A stretch of 64,000 bases of DNA from Burkholderiaceae bacterium (GCA_030728985.1 JANQYI010000015.1:189614-253613), one strand, 5' to 3'; shown: positions 29,307 through 38,514, counted from the first letter of the stretch. Notes: generated by a model not told the origin, from the letters alone. Made by a program: numbers and translations.

Positions 29307-30332
29307 ATAAGGCAATTCAACTGTCACGATTGCCGGACCGCTTGGAGCAGCCACTCGGAGCTGTTGCCGATCGAAGGCATCGAATGTTGTTTCAAACAAA
29401 ATCCAGTGGATGGCCTCGACACCAGAACCGATCGTCGCAACATTAATCAAACGACCACAGGCTTGGTCGCTGTGAGTGGCTTCAAAAATATCCGATCCGG
29501 GCAAGAGTGCAAGATCAGCGTCCGTCGAGACCTTACCCAACGCCATACGTTTTTTAACGGTACCGCGATAGTGACTGCGTGCCACAATCTCTTGACCTGG
29601 GTAGCAGCCCTTCGTAAAGCTCACGCCTCCAATCAACTCAAGGTTTAAGGTCTGCGGGATGAAAAGATCTTGGGTGAGGGATTCGATCCATGGAAGACCT
29701 GACTGTATGTCTTGGCTATCCCAACATTCCGCGGGCTGAAGCATCCATTCCAGCCTAAGAGCATCGCAGGCAGCTTGATGCTCTGCAGCGGCAATCCACC
29801 ACCATCTTGAGATCTCCATGGTTGAAGAAGGAACAGAAGAACGTACTGGAGGCAGGGCGATCCAAGTGCCTGTCGGGGTATGGCGCGTTTCCCAAGCCGA
29901 CTGGGGTAAAGAATGCCCGAGAGAGGATGACAGGGCTGAAATCTCTTGATTGGAGACGCTGACACCCGCGACACCGGCCTCGGCTTGCGTTAAAACAACC
30001 TTTGACCGCAAGACAAACATCGACAAGCGCTTCAACACACTCGCCAAAATATCTTGGCGCATAAAACCGCGCACCACAGGGGTCTCAGCCAAACCAGGCG
30101 CTTGACCCAGTACCATCGTCGACAGCAAACGTCCTTGGGCCGTGCAATACCCCGCCAAACGAGATTGACCGATGCCAGGCGCCACAATATCGTTGGTCAA
30201 TTGTCCTTGCAAAAAAGTCAACGTATCCTGTCCAATCGCTTCAAAGACTCCCAGTCGTTCTAAAGGAGCCACCCACACAGAAGCCTGTGACGTGGCAGGT
30301 CGACGTAAGGTTGAAGACAAAAACGGATGCAT
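29292..30332 (-). CDS. ygfZ: Folate-binding protein YgfZ
   Basis: Tetrahydrofolate-dependent protein helping synthesis or repair of iron-sulfur clusters in some enzymes; related to GcvT. The product is 346 residues from the ATG at 30332, with GAGG about 5 bases upstream; an in-frame start at 30347 is possible. The diagnostic Cys motif is KGCYPGQEIVARSHYRGTV. LGVFEAIGQDTLTFLQGQLTND is the usual N-terminal segment. It is divergent from mltG across a 57-base gap, the common betaproteobacterial arrangement. Confidence 0.92.
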   Translation of the reverse strand: MHPFLSSTLRRPATSQASVWVAPLERLGVFEAIGQDTLTFLQGQLTNDIVAPGIGQSRLAGYCTAQGRLLSTMVLGQAPGLAETPVVRGFMRQDILASVLKRLSMFVLRSKVVLTQAEAGVAGVSVSNQEISALSSSLGHSLPQSAWETRHTPTGTWIALPPVRSSVPSSTMEISRWWWIAAAEHQAACDALRLEWMLQPAECWDSQDIQSGLPWIESLTQDLFIPQTLNLELIGGVSFTKGCYPGQEIVARSHYRGTVKKRMALGKVSTDADLALLPGSDIFEATHSDQACGRLINVATIGSGVEAIHWILFETTFDAFDRQQLRVAAPSGPAIVTVELPYKTRE

Positions 30333-30389
30333 AAGACCTCGAGGCACAATAACTTTTAAATAATTGAATCATATTAAACTGTCAGTCAT

Positions 30390-31400
30390 ATGAACGCCGT
30401 GAATAAACTATTCTTGTATGTGGTCTTGCCTTTGATTGCAGCCATTGCTTTTGCGATGGGAGCCGTCTACTACTGGGTCAACCAGCCACTTTCCTTACCA
30501 AGCGCCAAAGTCGATATTTTGGTCCCCAAAGGAGCGACCCCCGCCAGCATCGCCTCTCAAATCAAGCAAGCCGGGATTGAACTCAATCCCTTCGCTTTTG
30601 TGTTGATGGCGCGTCTCACTGAACTCGACACTAAACTCAAAGCCGGGGGTTATCAACTTGTGCAAGGCGACAGTCCTCTCAGGATCCTGCGCAGGATGGC
30701 TCAAGGTGACGTGACATCTCGTCAGGTGACACTTGTGGAAGGATGGAACTTACGTCAGATTCGTACCGCGTTAGCACAGCATCCTGACCTAAAACAAAGC
30801 ATACAGGGCGTGACAGACAAGGATCTTTTAACCCAAGTCGGCATGGACAGTGAATATGCTGAGGGTTTATTTTTTCCGGATACATATATATTTTCAATTG
30901 GGACGACTGATCTTGATATCCTCCAGCGGGCTGGCCGAGCGCAGCAAACCGTCCTCGACCGCGCTTGGGCTGCGAGACAGGATGACTTACCACTGCGTTC
31001 GTCCTATCAGGCCCTAATTTTGGCCTCCATTGTGGAAAAAGAAACAGGCAAAGCATCGGACCGCGCGCGCATTGCGGGGGTTTTTATCAACAGGCTACGC
31101 CTGAATATGCCTCTTCAGACAGACCCGACGGTCATTTACGGCATGGGTGAAGCCTACAATGGCAGAATTCGTAAAAAAGATTTGCAAACGGACCACCCTT
31201 GGAATACCTACACACGCGGAGGTTTGCCTGTGAGCCCAATTTCTAGCGTTGGGCTAGCCTCCCTTCAGGCCGCTCTCAATCCTGAAAAACACGATTTTCT
31301 CTATTTTGTCTCAAAAGGTGACGGCAACAGTGCCTTTGCCAAATCACTTCCAGAGCACAACAAGAACGTATCCAAATACATATTAGGGCGCAAACCATGA
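30390..31400 (+). CDS. mltG: Endolytic murein transglycosylase MltG
   Basis: Inner-membrane enzyme cutting nascent glycan strands and so ending their growth. The 336-residue protein has an N-terminal anchor (about residues 8-30), a LysM-like segment (VDILVPKGATPASIASQIKQ), and the YceG catalytic domain with the Glu in LILASIVEKETGKASDR. PLQTDPTVIYGMG, YNTY-like WNTYTRGGLPVSPISSVGL and the end FVSKGDGNSAFAKSLPEHN complete the domain. It overlaps tmk by four bases. Confidence 0.94.
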   Translation: MNAVNKLFLYVVLPLIAAIAFAMGAVYYWVNQPLSLPSAKVDILVPKGATPASIASQIKQAGIELNPFAFVLMARLTELDTKLKAGGYQLVQGDSPLRILRRMAQGDVTSRQVTLVEGWNLRQIRTALAQHPDLKQSIQGVTDKDLLTQVGMDSEYAEGLFFPDTYIFSIGTTDLDILQRAGRAQQTVLDRAWAARQDDLPLRSSYQALILASIVEKETGKASDRARIAGVFINRLRLNMPLQTDPTVIYGMGEAYNGRIRKKDLQTDHPWNTYTRGGLPVSPISSVGLASLQAALNPEKHDFLYFVSKGDGNSAFAKSLPEHNKNVSKYILGRKP

Positions 31401-32035
31401 GTCAGCTCAAACGCGGCCTTTTTCTCACCTTCGAAGGCGTCGATGGTGCCGGTAAAAGCACCCACGTCGGCTGGACCGTCGAGCAACTCAAGTCACGTGG
31501 AGTCAACGTAATCTCGACACGCGAACCGGGTGGTACAGCCGTTGGGGAAAAACTGCGCGAGCTTCTCTTACATGAGTCAATGGGTCTGGAATGCGAAACC
31601 TTACTCATGTTTGCCGCGCGCGTGCAGCATCTCAGGGAGATTATCGAACCCGCACTTGAGGCAGGTACCTGGGTGGTGTGCGATCGCTTTACAGATGCGA
31701 CGTTTGCCTATCAAGGCGGTGGCCGTGAAATGGGACTTTCCCGTATTGCCGAGCTCGAACAATGGGTCCACCCGCATTTGCAGCCTGATCGCACCTGGCT
31801 TTTTGATGTGCCTCTCGAGATCGCTCGGGAGAGACTCGATCGAACCCGCGAAAAAGACCGATTCGAACGAGAGGCCGACGCTTTTTTCTTGCGCACCCGC
31901 GCCGTTTATCTGGCGCGGGCCGCCCAACAAGCTCAACGCTTTAGCGTAGTGGATGCGACCGCTTCGATACAAGAGATCCGACAGTCGCTGACTCAGCAAC
32001 TCGATGCGCTTGTCGCGCAAAGTCGACAAGTCTGA
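31397..32035 (+). CDS. tmk: Thymidylate kinase
   Basis: Phosphorylates dTMP to dTDP. The product is 212 residues. The P-loop is FEGVDGAGKSTH, then REPGGTAVGEKLRELLL, the DR motif VCDRFTDATFAYQGGGR, and the LID region ERLDRTREKDRFERE. It overlaps mltG by four bases, and its TGA shares a base with the holB ATG, so mltG-tmk-holB-tatD forms one coupled unit. Confidence 0.96.
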   Translation: MSQLKRGLFLTFEGVDGAGKSTHVGWTVEQLKSRGVNVISTREPGGTAVGEKLRELLLHESMGLECETLLMFAARVQHLREIIEPALEAGTWVVCDRFTDATFAYQGGGREMGLSRIAELEQWVHPHLQPDRTWLFDVPLEIARERLDRTREKDRFEREADAFFLRTRAVYLARAAQQAQRFSVVDATASIQEIRQSLTQQLDALVAQSRQV

Positions 32036-33117
32036 TGCAAGCCCACTTTTTACCTTGGCACACCGAAGTTGCGCGCGAATGGCTTGGTGCAAAAGAACGT
32101 TTTGCACATGCATGGCTCATTCACGGACTAGCTGGAATCGGAAAACGCGAGTTTGCGTTTGCAGCAGCCGCCTCGTTGCTGTGTGAATCTCCGCTAAAGG
32201 GCCTCGCCTGCGGTCAATGTCCCGCGTGCGGCTGGGTCGCCAAAGGCAACCATCCTGACTTGAAGCGAATCCGTCCCGAAGCTGTCGCGGTCGATGAAGG
32301 CCTAGAACTCGCCGAAGACGACTCCGGCGCCCTTGAAGAGGTCGTCACACCAGAGTCCGGAGGTGCGACCAAGCGCGCGCCTTCGAAAGATATTCGCGTT
32401 GAGCAGATCCGTGCGCTTGAGCCTTGGTTTAACAACGCTACGCACCGAGGGGGTTGGCGCGTCGCACTGATTTATCCTGCCGAGGCACTCACCACCATTT
32501 CCGGTAATACTTTACTCAAAGTGCTCGAGGAGCCTCCACCCTCCACAATATTTTTACTCGTGGCAGACGCGCCTGACCGACTCCTGCCGACACTGTTATC
32601 TCGCTGCCGACGTCTGCCTCTGGCGACACCCAGCGTTGACATCGCCCGACAGTGGCTCAAGTACAAGGACGTTCAACATGCCAATGATTGGTTAGCGGCG
32701 GCTGGAGGTGCTCCGCTTTTAGCGAAACAGCAGTCTGAAAGCGAGAAGAGTCCTTGTCCAGATTGGATCGTGGATCTGCTCACTAGTTTGGAGCAAAATC
32801 GCCCTCTCGACATAGGGACTGTCGCAGACAAACTGTCCAAATCGAGTGCCAAAACTTGGCTGGATGCGCTTCAACGCCTCTCCATTGATCTCAGCCTCAG
32901 TGCCCACGGTCTGCCTTGTCGCTACTATCCCTCCATGCAAAAACAACTCCACTCAATCGGTACATCCGAGCGCACTATCGCGTTCACCCAATTGACCGCA
33001 TGGCTCAACGAACAAAAGCGCGTAGCGGGTCACCCCCTGAGTGCAAAGTTATTTGCCCAGGCGGTGCTTCAGAGACTTTTGCAGACCTGCAAAATAAATA
33101 CATCCGGACATAAATAA
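32035..33117 (+). CDS. holB: DNA polymerase III subunit delta'
   Basis: Part of the clamp loader that places the beta sliding clamp on DNA. The protein has 360 residues, with a degenerate P-loop (LAGIGKREFAFAAAASL), the four-Cys zinc module around CESPLKGLACGQCPACGW, and the sensor segment LLKVLEEPPPSTIFLLVAD with SRCRRL. An acidic insert at about residues 82-110 (LAEDDSGALEEV) is a little longer than in E. coli. Its stop TAA is directly followed by the tatD ATG. Confidence 0.93.
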   Translation: MQAHFLPWHTEVAREWLGAKERFAHAWLIHGLAGIGKREFAFAAAASLLCESPLKGLACGQCPACGWVAKGNHPDLKRIRPEAVAVDEGLELAEDDSGALEEVVTPESGGATKRAPSKDIRVEQIRALEPWFNNATHRGGWRVALIYPAEALTTISGNTLLKVLEEPPPSTIFLLVADAPDRLLPTLLSRCRRLPLATPSVDIARQWLKYKDVQHANDWLAAAGGAPLLAKQQSESEKSPCPDWIVDLLTSLEQNRPLDIGTVADKLSKSSAKTWLDALQRLSIDLSLSAHGLPCRYYPSMQKQLHSIGTSERTIAFTQLTAWLNEQKRVAGHPLSAKLFAQAVLQRLLQTCKINTSGHK

Positions 33118-33888
33118 ATGTTTGTAGACTCCCATTGTCACGTTGATTTTCCAGAACTTGCCGCTCAGATGCCCGACATCCTGCAGCGCATGAAAAATAA
33201 TGGCGTAGGGCGTGCGCTCTGCGTCAGCGTCAACCTGCCTGACTGGCCGGGCTTGTTGAGCCTTGTCGAACAGCACGAGGAGCTTTATGCATCCGTCGGC
33301 GTCCACCCAGACTATGAGGACACTGTCGAGCCTAGCGTTGATGACCTCATTGAACGCAGTGCTCACCCCAAAGTCATTGCCATCGGAGAGACAGGGCTAG
33401 ATTATTTCCGCTTGACCGGCGACCTCTCCTGGCAACGCGAGCGGTTTCGTACACATATCCGGGCCGCCCGACACACAAAGCTTCCGTTGATCATTCATAC
33501 CCGGTCTTCCTCCGAGGACACACTCAACATCATGAAAGAAGAGGGCGCTCAAGATGCCCGGGGCGTCATGCATTGCTTTACTGAGTCATGGGAAGTGGCG
33601 CAAGCCTCGATGGATCTTGGTTTTTATATCTCTTTTTCGGGCATTGTGACCTTCAAGAAGGCTACAGAGCTTCAGGACGTCGCGCGACGCATGCCTCTCG
33701 ATCGATTATTGATCGAAACCGATTCTCCCTATCTTGCTCCCGTCCCACATCGCGGCAAGCTCAATGATCCATCAAAAGTCATTCATGTCGCTGAAATGAT
33801 CGCCACGCTTCGGGGTACCACCGTTCAAGAGATTGAAGAAGCATCAACATCAAATTTTTACAATTTATTCAATAAGTTACATGCATAA
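33118..33888 (+). CDS. tatD: TatD-family metal-dependent deoxyribonuclease
   Basis: Amidohydrolase-fold nuclease of 256 residues acting in DNA repair or turnover. Metal ligands are visible in order: DSHCHVDF at the N terminus, AIGETGLDYFR, LIIHTRSS, VMHCFTESW, and the Asp in LLIETDSPYLAP. It starts with no spacer after holB; in many betaproteobacteria a PilZ-domain gene lies between the two and is absent here. An AT-rich gap follows. Confidence 0.93.
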   Translation: MFVDSHCHVDFPELAAQMPDILQRMKNNGVGRALCVSVNLPDWPGLLSLVEQHEELYASVGVHPDYEDTVEPSVDDLIERSAHPKVIAIGETGLDYFRLTGDLSWQRERFRTHIRAARHTKLPLIIHTRSSSEDTLNIMKEEGAQDARGVMHCFTESWEVAQASMDLGFYISFSGIVTFKKATELQDVARRMPLDRLLIETDSPYLAPVPHRGKLNDPSKVIHVAEMIATLRGTTVQEIEEASTSNFYNLFNKLHA

Positions 33889-33988
33889 TTTTAAGTTAAA
33901 TATTTAAAGCATTTTATTGTATTTTAAGTTTATTAAATTTTTATAACCTTTTAATTTTAAACATATTATTTAATTTAAAAATCCGGAT
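33889..33988. other. very AT-rich intergenic segment
   Basis: About 85 of these 100 bases are A or T, with many short AATTTAA-type runs, unlike the surrounding genes. It separates tatD from the ankyrin gene and must hold the promoter of the latter if that gene is transcribed on its own. No hairpin terminator with a clear stem is seen. Confidence 0.6.
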
Positions 33989-34687
33989 ATGTATTTATCT
34001 AACGTTCGCTTTAATTTCTTTGCTTCCAAAGCCTTTATGTTGCTCATGCTGATAGGTGTCTTGGGCATTGGGATGGCCAATCCTGCGAATGCGGCTGATC
34101 CAAAAGACTTCTGGTTTTACATCATCAATGATCATGATCAGCAACTAAGGGATTTACTACGCAGGGGGATGGACCCAAACAGGAAAAGCCCAAACCTACA
34201 AACACCCCTTACCTTGGCGGCAAGAGAAGACTCTTGGAAAGCTTTTGATGTTCTGTTGGCCAGCCCCAAAATCGACGTGAACTTACCCAACGCGCATGAC
34301 GAAACACCACTGATGTATACCGCGCTCTTAGGGGACTTGCCTCGCTCTCAGAAACTTCTTTCGAAAGGAGCCAAGGTCAATCAAGCCGGCTGGTCGGCGC
34401 TGCACTATGCGGCGATCAAAGGGCACTCGAAGATTGTCGCTTTGTTGATCGCTAAGGGCGCTAGCGTCAATGAGCATTCGCCTGATGGCGATACGCCATT
34501 GATCTTAGCGGTGCGCTCAGGCGATGTGGACACGGTTCAAGCCCTGATTCGGGCTGGAGCAGACCCTTTGCTTTCAAATTTCAAAGCGCAAAATGCCATC
34601 GAAACAGCACAATCTATGGGTCAACGGTCACTCGCCGCGGCGCTTGAAAAAATTGTGGCTGGACGAAAGGGTAGAGCTCAACCCTGA
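33989..34687 (+). CDS. Secreted ankyrin-repeat protein
   Basis: Protein-binding repeat protein of 232 residues with a signal peptide (hydrophobic LLMLIGVLGIGMA, cleavage near NAADP). At least four ankyrin repeats follow from about residue 65, for example TPLTLAAREDSWKAFDVLLA, TPLMYTALLGD, SALHYAAIKGHSKIVALLIAKGA and TPLILAVRSGDVDTVQALIRAGA. An ankyrin gene after tatD is common in Burkholderiales; its function is unknown. Its last 10 bases overlap the end of the convergent next gene. Confidence 0.88.
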   Translation: MYLSNVRFNFFASKAFMLLMLIGVLGIGMANPANAADPKDFWFYIINDHDQQLRDLLRRGMDPNRKSPNLQTPLTLAAREDSWKAFDVLLASPKIDVNLPNAHDETPLMYTALLGDLPRSQKLLSKGAKVNQAGWSALHYAAIKGHSKIVALLIAKGASVNEHSPDGDTPLILAVRSGDVDTVQALIRAGADPLLSNFKAQNAIETAQSMGQRSLAAALEKIVAGRKGRAQP

Positions 34688-35547
34688 GCGTAGATTCTTT
34701 TCAACAACCCCATATTGACAATCCCCTTAAGCTCGGAAAACGGCACCACAATAGTCGGCATCCCTAAAGCATAGGGTCCCAAGACATAGTGACCGAAAGT
34801 TACCGCGATACCATCCTGCATCAAGGCGGCATTATCCGAGAACTCAAAGGGCCAAGTTTCAAGGTATGCGTCAGGATCTGCTTGGGCAAATGCGTTTTCT
34901 CTAAGCCATTGGGCATGCTTCTTTTTAAGCGCCTCTTCAAAAGCCTTCATCCGCCCTGGCAAAATAAAATCATTCAACGTAAAAATCTGATCCAGTAAAG
35001 GTGACCAGTTGAGATACATTGACGTTGACATGCCATGCGCACCACCCATGTATACATAGCTACGGAGCTCAGCTACAACGATCGAAGACGTATCTCTTTT
35101 GATTTTGGCATCTAGTACGAGTTCGTAACGGCTTTCCGCGGTTTTCCAAAAGGCCTTCGCCAAATCGCCTAGCGTGTTAAATGTTTTGCCATGACGGGTA
35201 TCCATCAAGGCAATTTCAAGCTGCGTGCGCACTAAAAAGTCAGTGAAACGGGGGTAGGTTTCGAAATCTAAGGTATTGAAAGTAATAGAAGGACAATCCT
35301 CACCCTTGCAAGATGGCTTGGTCAAAACCTTGCTCAAAGCCCGATATGGAGGTCCGGACTTTAAGCTTGAAGCCTTGTTTACAAAGAGTCCTTTTGATTT
35401 GACCGCGATCTGGGGGGTGGGTTGCTGCTGCACCCACGCATGCGAGTCTAAGCAACCCAGCAGACTGATGAGAATCACGCCAGAAATAAAAAAGCGAAGG
35501 CGTGGCCAACGTTTTAAAGAATCAAAACGTGGCGCAAGTCCTCTCAT
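34678..35547 (-). CDS. DUF3298/DUF4163-type envelope protein (RsiV-like fold)
   Basis: Exported protein of 289 residues. The N terminus is basic, then hydrophobic (FFISGVILISLLGC), with LLGC at 29-32 as a probable lipobox. The middle contains TFNTLDFETYPRFTDFL, and RSYVYMGGAHGMSTSMYLNW matches the GGAH motif typical of DUF3298-containing proteins. The C terminus, with ALMQDGIAVTFGHYVLGPYALG followed by PTIVVPFSEL, also fits that family. No function is established. Related domains occur in the lysozyme-sensing anti-sigma factor RsiV, but no sigma factor is adjacent. Confidence 0.72.
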   Translation of the reverse strand: MRGLAPRFDSLKRWPRLRFFISGVILISLLGCLDSHAWVQQQPTPQIAVKSKGLFVNKASSLKSGPPYRALSKVLTKPSCKGEDCPSITFNTLDFETYPRFTDFLVRTQLEIALMDTRHGKTFNTLGDLAKAFWKTAESRYELVLDAKIKRDTSSIVVAELRSYVYMGGAHGMSTSMYLNWSPLLDQIFTLNDFILPGRMKAFEEALKKKHAQWLRENAFAQADPDAYLETWPFEFSDNAALMQDGIAVTFGHYVLGPYALGMPTIVVPFSELKGIVNMGLLKRIYAQG

Positions 35548-35592
35548 GTTCCTTTTTTGACATAGGGATTCATGGCGTAGGGCGCATCAAGA

Positions 35593-36075
35593 TCAATCAC
35601 TTAGGGCATCCTTTATGTCATCGCGAAGTGCCTCGGGCGCGGTATTGGGTGCGAAACGTTTTAACACCTCGCCATCCCTGCTTACCAGAAATTTAGTGAA
35701 ATTCCACTTGATCGCCTCGATGCCAAGCAGACCAGGACGACTATTTTTAAGCCACTGGTACAGTGGATCTGCATGCGCGCCGTTGACCTCTATTTTGGCA
35801 AACATGGGAAAACTCACGCCGTAATTGAGCGCGCAAAAGCTCTGAATTTCGGCCTCTACACCAGGCTCCTGATGTCCGAATTGATTACAGGGGAAACCCA
35901 TAACGGCTAAGCCTTGCCCGGCGAACTCCTCATGGAGCTGCTGCAAGCCCTTGTACTGATTCGTAAAACCGCATTTAGAAGCGACATTCACGATCAGAAG
36001 AACTTTTCCTTCGAACGAACTTAACGGTACTTGTTCGCCCGTGATGGTCTGCAGCGCGGTAGCGGGTAGAGGCAT
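35593..36075 (-). CDS. Glutathione peroxidase family protein
   Basis: Thiol peroxidase reducing hydrogen peroxide or organic peroxides, more often with thioredoxin than glutathione in bacteria. The product is 160 residues from the ATG at 36075, with AAGGA 7 bases upstream; the longer open frame runs into the phrB end. The active-site Cys is in NVASKCGFTNQYKGLQ, Gln is in GFPCNQFGHQEPG, and Trp is in IKWNFTKFLVSRDG. No selenocysteine codon is involved. It lies just after phrB on the same strand, 10 bases away. Confidence 0.92.
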   Translation of the reverse strand: MPLPATALQTITGEQVPLSSFEGKVLLIVNVASKCGFTNQYKGLQQLHEEFAGQGLAVMGFPCNQFGHQEPGVEAEIQSFCALNYGVSFPMFAKIEVNGAHADPLYQWLKNSRPGLLGIEAIKWNFTKFLVSRDGEVLKRFAPNTAPEALRDDIKDALSD

Positions 36076-36085
36076 CTTGATGTCC

Positions 36086-37501
36086 TTAGCGAAGAGAGGA
36101 AAACGCTTCGATCGCACGCACTCGACTGCTGCGAAGATCGACAATTTGATTGGGATAGTTCAATGCCTGCCGTGATACGGGCGTCGGATCATGAATCTCT
36201 TTGTTTGAAAGCGAAGCCAGCTCAGGTAACCAATGACGAATAAAAACACCTTCGGGATCAAACTTTTCTGATTGACTAATCGGATTAAAGACACGAAAGT
36301 AGGGTGCGGAATCCGCGCCTGTCGAGGCACTCCATTGCCAACCCCCATTGTTGGCGGCAAGCTCACCATCGATCAGATGCTGCATGAAGAACCGCTCGCC
36401 CAAGCGCCAGTCAATCAACAGGTTTTTAGTCAGATACATCGCGACCACCATGCGAAGCCGGTTGTGCATCCAGCCCGTCTGAACGAGTTGTCGCATGGCT
36501 GCATCCACAATCGGCACCCCGGTTTTAGCCTGACACCATGCTTCAAAATCCGTCGGCGCCTCGCGCCATTGGACAGCATTCGTCTCCACCCTCATGGGCT
36601 GATGCATCGAGAGCGTCGGATAACCATGCAAAAGGTGTTGGTAGAACTCACGCCACAGCAGCTCATTCATCCAAGTTGTAATGCCTTCTTGGCCAGTTCC
36701 GAGCTCACCATGATTGAGACGCAAAGCTTGCTGCCAGCATTGTGCCGCTGAAATCAAACCAGCCGCCAGGTAAGGGGACAAGGTACTTGTCCCGGCGATG
36801 GCGGGGTAATCTCGATCGCGCTTGTAATGCTCCATCCGCGCGTCAGCAAAAAGCGCCAATCTGTCAAGAGCGGTTTGTTCGGTCGCAGGCCAACCACAAA
36901 CGATGGTTTGGGTCGAGGGTGTCCATCCCGGCAAACGATCCGGAATTGCATCTGCCTGAACTCTTGGTTTTTTTGTCTGGGCGTTGGGAATCGGCAAGGG
37001 TTGGTAGGATGCGGTCCGCAGCTTTTCACGACACGCTTTGGAAAAGGGCGTAAAGACGCGGTAATAGTTATCCGAGCCCGTCTTGACACTTCCAGGCACC
37101 AGCAAAGTGTTGCCATGATGCCCAACCATCGAAATACCATGCTCGGCCAAGAGCGTATAAGAAGCCCGGTCTCGGCGACGCTCGTTGACACCAAACTCGC
37201 GATTGCAATGCACCTGCGTCACCGCATGTTGTTGGCAAAATGCCAATAACGCTTGAGGGGCGTCACGCCAAAGTGGGACCGTGAGGATGTTAAGTGGAAC
37301 GTTGAGCTGTCCCAGAGACTCAGATAAAGCCCTTAGCGCGCGCAACCAAAAATCCACCTTGTGAGGAGAGTCTGCGTGTTCACGCCATTGCTCAGGTGAA
37401 ATCATGAACAAACCTATCGCATCGCCTTGAGCCATTGCGGCGGTCAGGGCGGGCTGATCATTCAGTCTCAAGTCCGTACGAAACCAGCAAAGTGTTGTCA
37501 T
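36086..37501 (-). CDS. phrB: Deoxyribodipyrimidine photolyase
   Basis: Flavoenzyme repairing UV-made cyclobutane pyrimidine dimers using light. The 471-residue length equals the E. coli enzyme. The antenna-binding N-terminal domain begins MTTLCWFRTDLRLNDQPAL. The FAD domain shows TSTLSPYLAAGLISAAQCW, MNELLWREFYQHLL, GVPIVDAAMRQLVQTGWMHN, and the DNA-contact and FAD region NGGWQWSASTGADSAPYFR. It is followed by a glutathione peroxidase and preceded by a peroxiredoxin, a light and oxidative stress grouping on one strand. Confidence 0.95.
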   Translation of the reverse strand: MTTLCWFRTDLRLNDQPALTAAMAQGDAIGLFMISPEQWREHADSPHKVDFWLRALRALSESLGQLNVPLNILTVPLWRDAPQALLAFCQQHAVTQVHCNREFGVNERRRDRASYTLLAEHGISMVGHHGNTLLVPGSVKTGSDNYYRVFTPFSKACREKLRTASYQPLPIPNAQTKKPRVQADAIPDRLPGWTPSTQTIVCGWPATEQTALDRLALFADARMEHYKRDRDYPAIAGTSTLSPYLAAGLISAAQCWQQALRLNHGELGTGQEGITTWMNELLWREFYQHLLHGYPTLSMHQPMRVETNAVQWREAPTDFEAWCQAKTGVPIVDAAMRQLVQTGWMHNRLRMVVAMYLTKNLLIDWRLGERFFMQHLIDGELAANNGGWQWSASTGADSAPYFRVFNPISQSEKFDPEGVFIRHWLPELASLSNKEIHDPTPVSRQALNYPNQIVDLRSSRVRAIEAFSSLR

Positions 37502-37504
37502 GTT

Positions 37505-38071
37505 TTATTGCCGCGCATGCCAGCGTTTAACTGCAGCCAGCGTGCTACTGACATGCTGATCAGGATTCAAACTGCTGTGAACAAAATAAATTTTCGAATC
37601 GGGCGTCACCACATAGGAAATTCGGCTGGCCATACTAGAGGTAAAAAATAAGGTCGCGTCATAGGCACGCATCACCGTGCGATCGGCGTCCGAAGCGACC
37701 GCAAATTTGCCACCACAAGGCCCTAGCGAAAATTTCTCTAACGTCGCAATATCATCTCCGGACACACCAACCACCGTGGCGCCGTATTTAGCAAAATCGT
37801 CAGCCGCTTCGGCAAAAAGATTTGCCTCGATTGAGCAACCACTGGTAAAGGCTTTCGGATAAAAATAGACGATGACGGGTCCGTTTTTGAGTTTGTCGGC
37901 CAATGAAAATCGGTATGGTTTGCCTGCAAACGCCGCATCAAGAACAAATGCGGGGGCAGGTTGTCCTGGCTTGAGTTGCGCGTGCGCAGGAGCCATTGAG
38001 ACTGAAAGAAAAAGTGCCCCAATCAAACGAAGCATCTTCTCTATTGAAGCTGTTGAAAGCATCATTGGCAT
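37505..38071 (-). CDS. Secreted peroxiredoxin (AhpC/TSA, Bcp-like)
   Basis: Thioredoxin-fold peroxidase of 188 residues with an N-terminal signal peptide (LIGALFLSVSMAPAHA before QLKPGQPAPAF), so probably periplasmic, unlike cytoplasmic Bcp. The catalytic Cys is in FYPKAFTSGCSIEANLF, where the usual PxxxTxxC spacing is kept (P-KAF-T-SG-C). VVGVSGDDIATLEKFS follows. A shorter start at the ATG at 38035 is also possible and would give a tighter signal peptide. It ends three bases before phrB begins, so the two are probably co-transcribed. Confidence 0.87.
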   Translation of the reverse strand: MPMMLSTASIEKMLRLIGALFLSVSMAPAHAQLKPGQPAPAFVLDAAFAGKPYRFSLADKLKNGPVIVYFYPKAFTSGCSIEANLFAEAADDFAKYGATVVGVSGDDIATLEKFSLGPCGGKFAVASDADRTVMRAYDATLFFTSSMASRISYVVTPDSKIYFVHSSLNPDQHVSSTLAAVKRWHARQ

Positions 38072-38157
38072 CGTTCCTGAGATTTAACGTAAAAAAGCGT
38101 ACAGTAAGGGAGAACAGATTTGAGATTAACAATTTATAACTCGTCGCGGGGAATCAC

Positions 38158-38514
38158 ATGGCTAAACCACACGAAAAATCCTTGATTGTTACCTTGTCTT
38201 GCTCGATTTTCTTTGTCGGATTGAGCGCTGTAAATTCCAGTCAGGCTCAGCGCGCCATCCCTTTACCTCCGCCACCACCCATTATTTGGCCAGATGAACG
38301 TCCTGCCGACCCAGCTCGCTGGACTCAAGAGGATGTCACGCCAGAGCAAAAGTATGAAACAGCACGAAAAGAGTCCGTCGCCGCGCGACAAATCGCGTTA
38401 GATTTTTGCAAAACGCTGCCCTTGGCGGATCAGTCACTCTGCCATGCACAAACACGTTTAGAGTACGAAAAGGAAATGGCGGATATCAAAGTAAAATTTG
38501 GGATAAAACGTTAA
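38158..38514 (+). CDS. Small exported protein of unknown function
   Basis: I do not recognise a family. The 118-residue product has a signal peptide (hydrophobic to about residue 30, cleavage near SSQAQR). A short Pro run (PLPPPPP) follows, and then a charged, probably helical domain with two cysteines (DFCKTL and SLCHAQ) that could form a disulfide. It is divergent from the peroxiredoxin and lies 20 bases before the crotonase gene, so may share its transcript. Confidence 0.6.
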   Translation: MAKPHEKSLIVTLSCSIFFVGLSAVNSSQAQRAIPLPPPPPIIWPDERPADPARWTQEDVTPEQKYETARKESVAARQIALDFCKTLPLADQSLCHAQTRLEYEKEMADIKVKFGIKR

